Assembly (NCBI RefSeq): GCF_036227565.1
Contig: NZ_CP109462.1
Coordinates: 62,001-126,000, forward strand
Length of the DNA: 64,000 bases
Source: Streptomyces sp. NBC_01454
GTDB taxonomy: Bacteria; Actinomycetota; Actinomycetes; Streptomycetales; Streptomycetaceae
Direction: 5' to 3'
In this document: piece by piece, positions 61,400-64,000 of the stretch
Position numbering within the stretch: position 1 is the first letter of the stretch
Layout of the letters: each line of letters begins with the position of its first letter
The notes under the pieces: model-generated
Databases searched by the model: none
What the model was told of the DNA's origin: nothing
Seen by the model: the letters and a program-made list of their open reading frames with translations, nothing else
Made by a program: the position numbers and the translations under genes

Positions 61400-61742
61400 G
61401 TGACGCAACAAGAACAAAAGGACGAAATGGTGGTCGAGTTGGGGCGAACGACTGACCGCTCAGGAGTCAGGTTCGCCGCGATCCCCGAATGGGTCCTCCG
61501 AGCATGCCGCAGTGAAGCCTGGCTCTACGGCTACATGACGCTGCTCGCGGACGATGCACGACACGGTCCACATCCCGCTGAAGCAGCTGGCGGCGGAGAC
61601 CAACGTCTCAACCAGGACGCTCCAGAAGCACCTCAGCGCCCTCGGCGAGGCTGGAGCGCTGGAGATCCAGCCGCGGCACGACGCCACGGGTAATCGCCTG
61701 CCGAACCTGTACGTCCTGAACTGCTGCCCCGCCAACGGGTGA
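61400..61742 (+). pseudogene. Frameshifted winged-helix protein
   Basis: Two overlapping frames make one protein. Frame 1 from GTG 61400 gives FAAIPEWVLRACRSEAWLYG and MTLLADDAR; the neighbouring frame from about 61554 continues HIPLKQLAAETNVSTRTLQK and HLSALGEAGALEIQPRHD to the stop at 61742. The join carries a helix-turn-helix like that of the next gene, whose start (FSQLPDWVLFADISPGAKTL) matches frame 1. So it is a paralogue broken by a +1 shift near 61555, or read by frameshifting, or a sequencing error. Confidence 0.7.
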
Positions 61743-61748
61743 GGCCAA

Positions 61749-62198
61749 GTGAGCGAGCACGCAAAGCCCAAACGAGCCCCGAGGGATTTTTCAGGGGACT
61801 CCAGCTTCGAGCGAGGCCGTCGGCGCCGGTACCCCTTCTCTCAGCTCCCCGACTGGGTTCTGTTTGCCGACATCTCTCCTGGTGCCAAGACTCTCTACTG
61901 GGCCCTGTACGTCCACGTGAACCAGGAGCGCAAGGACGACACCGGCGATATGCGCGTCTGGCCTGGCCAGGACAAGCTTCTCTACATCTCCGGCATCAAA
62001 TCCAAGACCACACTGCGCAAGTACCTGAAGGAGTTGCGCAAGATCGGTGCGGCGGACTGGCGAACGGGGCGTAACCCGTACAACCCGCTGCGCACCCAGA
62101 CGGTCTATCGCGTCCACGAAGAACCCGAAGACCACTACACGGGTCCTGCCTCAATCACTGACGTCTACGACGCGTACAAGTCAGACGAGCAGGACTGA
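61749..62198 (+). CDS. Winged-helix DNA-binding protein (replication-type)
   Basis: A 149-aa protein starting GTG, 7 nt after the preceding stop. The N-terminus is basic (HAKPKRAPRD, ERGRRRRYPF), followed by a winged helix with LLYISGIKSKTTLRKYLKEL as the recognition unit and a wing (WRTGRNPYNPLRTQTVYRV). Similar proteins are common on Streptomyces plasmids beside par genes and are suspected in replication or its control. A good terminator follows, then repeats that may be its binding sites. Confidence 0.75.
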   Translation: MSEHAKPKRAPRDFSGDSSFERGRRRRYPFSQLPDWVLFADISPGAKTLYWALYVHVNQERKDDTGDMRVWPGQDKLLYISGIKSKTTLRKYLKELRKIGAADWRTGRNPYNPLRTQTVYRVHEEPEDHYTGPASITDVYDAYKSDEQD

Positions 62199-62215
62199 TT
62201 CCCTCGGCAAGACCT

Positions 62216-62249
62216 GACCCCCGCGGCCGCTCCGGTCGCGGGGGTCTTT
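62216..62249 (+). terminator. Rho-independent-like terminator
   Basis: Perfect 10-bp GC inverted repeat (62216-62225 with 62237-62246) followed by TTT, 18 nt after the winged-helix gene. Confidence 0.85.
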
Positions 62250-62291
62250 GCGTTGGTCGTCGGCGAGGAGAAGCATTCATGCAGGTCAGGT

Positions 62292-62373
62292 CCGAGTGTC
62301 ATTTTTTGATCCTCCGGGGTGGACCCACTCCGGAGTGCCAGATTTTGATCCTCCGGAGTGCCAGATTCTGACC
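62292..62373. repeat. Iteron-like tandem repeats
   Basis: Two adjacent 23-bp copies of CTCCGGAGTGCCAGATTYTGAYC (62328-62350 and 62351-62373) differ at two bases; a degraded third copy precedes them (62292-62311). The core CCAGATTYTG recurs in the inverted repeat just downstream. Confidence 0.75.
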
Positions 62374-62402
62374 TTTGGGAAGGTCAATCCTTGGTACTCG
62401 GA

Positions 62403-62444
62403 GGGGCCAAAATCTGGTCCTCGCGGATGCCAGATTTTGGCCCC
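62403..62444. repeat. 15-bp inverted repeat carrying the iteron core
   Basis: GGGGCCAAAATCTGG (62403-62417) and its exact complement (62430-62444), 12-nt loop. It contains the CCAGATTTTG core of the adjacent tandem repeats in both orientations. Confidence 0.8.
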
Positions 62445-62685
62445 GAACAAGACGAAGTTCCAACTACACGAATACTCAACTCATACGAAGCTCAACCACA
62501 CGAAGGTTGAACGATAGGAACTCGGTCCGCTACGCGGGCTCATCAACTGCTGGGGGCTAACGCCGCCCCCAGCCACCCCGCGCCAGCGCCTTGGATGCGC
62601 TGGACCATCCCCCGGTCATGGTTCTGCGCTTCGCGCACCACTCCAGGCCCTGGGGGCCTTCCGTTGAACCAAGCCCCCTGGATAC

Positions 62686-62743
62686 CTGTGGTTGCTCACC
62701 GTCGTGGCTAAGGACCTACCTGAGGTAGTAACAGCAACCACAG
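62686..62743. repeat. Nested inverted repeats (cruciform)
   Basis: Outer arms CTGTGGTTGCT (62686-62696) and its exact complement (62733-62743); inner CTACC-TGA-GGTAG at 62716-62728. Confidence 0.75.
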
Positions 62744-62773
62744 TACGCGCGCGCGCACGTGCACGCGCGCGCG
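62743..62773. other. Alternating purine-pyrimidine (Z-DNA-type) tract
   Basis: 31 bases of strict purine/pyrimidine alternation, mainly CG repeats around a central CACGTGCA, directly abutting the outer arm of the cruciform. Such tracts favour left-handed DNA under negative supercoiling. Confidence 0.85.
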
Positions 62774-63276
62774 AGGACTCGCGGCTCCGAGCGATCCCCT
62801 ACGCAGGGCGACCTTCGAAATGAGGCCTCGCAAGGCGCTGAGCTGCGCATAAGGAGTCGACGTGGGTGCTGCCATTGCCCTGGTAGATCAACGGTGGTGC
62901 ATGACCAGGTTGCGGCCGACGTCGGGGGAGGCCAGGCCGACGGTAGGAGCGAAGATCCTGACGTGGATCGCGATGCCACCCACGTGATGCTGTCCTGGGC
63001 GACTCCCCAGATCCGCGGGCAGGACGATGCGCTGCTCGGTCGGTGCGACCTGGCAGGTGATGACGCCCGTCCACAGAAAGACCAGATACTCCGCCTCAGC
63101 TGTAAGCCTTCTCGAGAGCGCCGAGCAGCTAGCAACCGATCTGGACTGATCAGCCCTTACGCCGAGACCCTGGTCATCCCTCCGGGTGCTCTTGAGGCCG
63201 TTCTCCGCGTAGTCCCGCTGCGGAGCACTAAAGTTGCGTCCGCCCCGCGCCCGGTCTCACCCGAGGAGGATCCGAT

Positions 63277-64000
63277 GAAACGCCGGTCACTCCTCGCCGC
63301 CGGTCTCGCTGTGCCGCTCACCGCACTCGACCGCTTCGACGACGCCCTGGCTCTGCTGCCCGCGCCCGCTGACGCGCCGACCCCGGCCAGGCTGAGGGGC
63401 CAGTACCGGGCGGCGCGCACCCTCTTCAACCGTGGCGCCCTCCCCGACCTTCTGGCAACCGCCGAGGCCTGTGCCACCGACGGGGTTGCTGCTGGCTACG
63501 CCCGCCTCGCCGCCTGCTACGACCTGGCCACCGAGACCCTGGCGAAAGTCGGCCGCTACAGCGCGAGCCGGATCACCGCCGACCGCTCCAACACCTACGC
63601 TCGCCTCTCCGGTGACGCACTCGCCGGTGCTGCCTCTGCCCGAGTCTTCAGCATCGTCCTGCGCCACCAGGACAGGGCAGCCACGGCGCAGCGCGTCACT
63701 CTCCACGCCGCAGCCCAGGTCGAGGCCACCGGCCTGACCACCCCCGCCCAAGCCGCAACGTTCGCGCAGATGCTGTGCACCGTCGCGTACGCCGCCGCCG
63801 AAGCCGGGGACCGCGACCGTGCCCTGGAGATGATCCGTGACGCCGAACGCGCCGCCGCCCTCCTGCCCGAACCTGCCGCCGGCCCGCAGCCCTTCGACGT
63901 CACCCCCCCGTCCGTCACCCTCTACAGGGTCGGAGTGCTGTGGTCGCTCGGCGATGCCGGAGCCGCCGTCCACGCCGGCCGGAACCTGCGCGCCGCCCAG
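63277..64000 (+). CDS. TPR-like regulator-type protein, 3' end outside window
   Basis: The first 241 codons of a protein that runs off the right edge. GAGGAGGATCCG precedes the ATG. It starts MKRRSLLAAGLAVPLTALDR, then Ala-rich helices (YRAARTLFNRGALPDLLATA, GYARLAACYDLATETLAKVG) like the TPR-type C-terminal region that follows the helix-turn-helix in many Streptomyces XRE regulators. No helix-turn-helix is encoded upstream in frame, so it may be the sensor half alone or a secreted variant. Function uncertain. Confidence 0.75.

Larger units (their letters stand above)
62445..63276. other. Region with cruciform and Z-DNA tract, no firm gene
   Basis: About 830 bases between the repeats and the last gene. 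Open frames here lack coding character. It holds nested inverted repeats at 62686-62743 and an alternating purine-pyrimidine tract at 62743-62773. Along with the iteron-like repeats it is a candidate replication origin. Confidence 0.5.

Noticed and set aside
62716..63135. Minus-strand 139-aa open frame
   Set aside because: It crosses the Z-DNA-type tract and has Ser/Arg/Cys-rich shadow composition with no start signal.
1..64000. CRISPR arrays, insertion sequences, rRNA genes
   Set aside because: No regularly spaced direct repeats with unique spacers, no transposase motifs or flanking inverted repeats, and no rRNA-like sequence were seen.

Overview
The window reads as high-GC actinobacterial DNA, almost certainly Streptomyces or a close relative. 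Coding density and G+C are very high, GTG and TTG starts are common, and the families fit: HU, a BTAD regulator, PucR, IclR, Hanks-type kinases, an MAB_1171c-like membrane protein with an ImmA/IrrE protease, and many small secreted proteins. A ParA ATPase with a coupled non-ParB partner, winged-helix genes that look replication-associated, 23-bp tandem repeats and cruciform-prone DNA near the right end suggest a plasmid or a recombinogenic chromosome arm. Ordinary housekeeping operons are absent.

Layout. (1) 0-5.3 kb, minus strand: a cut-off Ser/Thr kinase, a 646-aa unknown and two overlapping endonuclease VII-like genes. (2) 5.4-23.7 kb: six plus-strand operons (24 genes, nearly all unrecognised). 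Each is preceded by a near-identical promoter, TTGCKT-17 bp-TANNNT with a conserved AATTGG at the start of the spacer. The recognisable members are an RNA ligase, a GNAT and an orphan DndC-like sulfurtransferase. Minus-strand genes for HU, a BTAD regulator, an endonuclease/exonuclease/phosphatase protein and an initiator tRNA-fMet lie between operons 4 and 5. (3) 23.8-40.5 kb, all minus strand: lipoproteins, an OmpA-like protein, five SH3-like and two related ~180-aa secreted proteins. Interleaved with them is what looks like a small biosynthetic cluster: orphan TrpA, a group II PLP decarboxylase, two ATP-grasp proteins, a GNAT_6/FemAB-like protein and an MFS exporter. (4) 41.8-45.3 kb: ATP-dependent DNA ligase, PucR regulator, fabG-like pseudogene. 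(5) 45.8-50.9 kb: an XRE regulator convergent with a four-gene operon (ImmA/IrrE peptidase, membrane protein, FAD oxidoreductase, squalene/phytoene synthase-like protein). (6) 51.2-56.2 kb: quinone oxidoreductase, IclR regulator, a protein with a caspase-like His/Cys pair, a zinc-ribbon protein and a membrane Ser/Thr kinase. (7) 56.2-59.2 kb: about 3 kb of lower-GC DNA without convincing genes. (8) 59.2-62.8 kb: parA and partner, a frameshifted and an intact winged-helix gene, iteron-like repeats, a cruciform and a Z-DNA-type tract. (9) 63.3 kb to the end: a cut-off regulator-type protein.

The strongest undescribed signal is the six-operon regulon of region 2. Six promoters share spacing, spacer core and, in five cases, an 85-103 nt leader, which implies one transcriptional control over about two dozen uncharacterised proteins. 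The ATP-grasp/TrpA/decarboxylase cluster and the XRE-ImmA-membrane-FAD-prenyl synthase cassette are next. All family calls were made by reading motifs; no database search was run.
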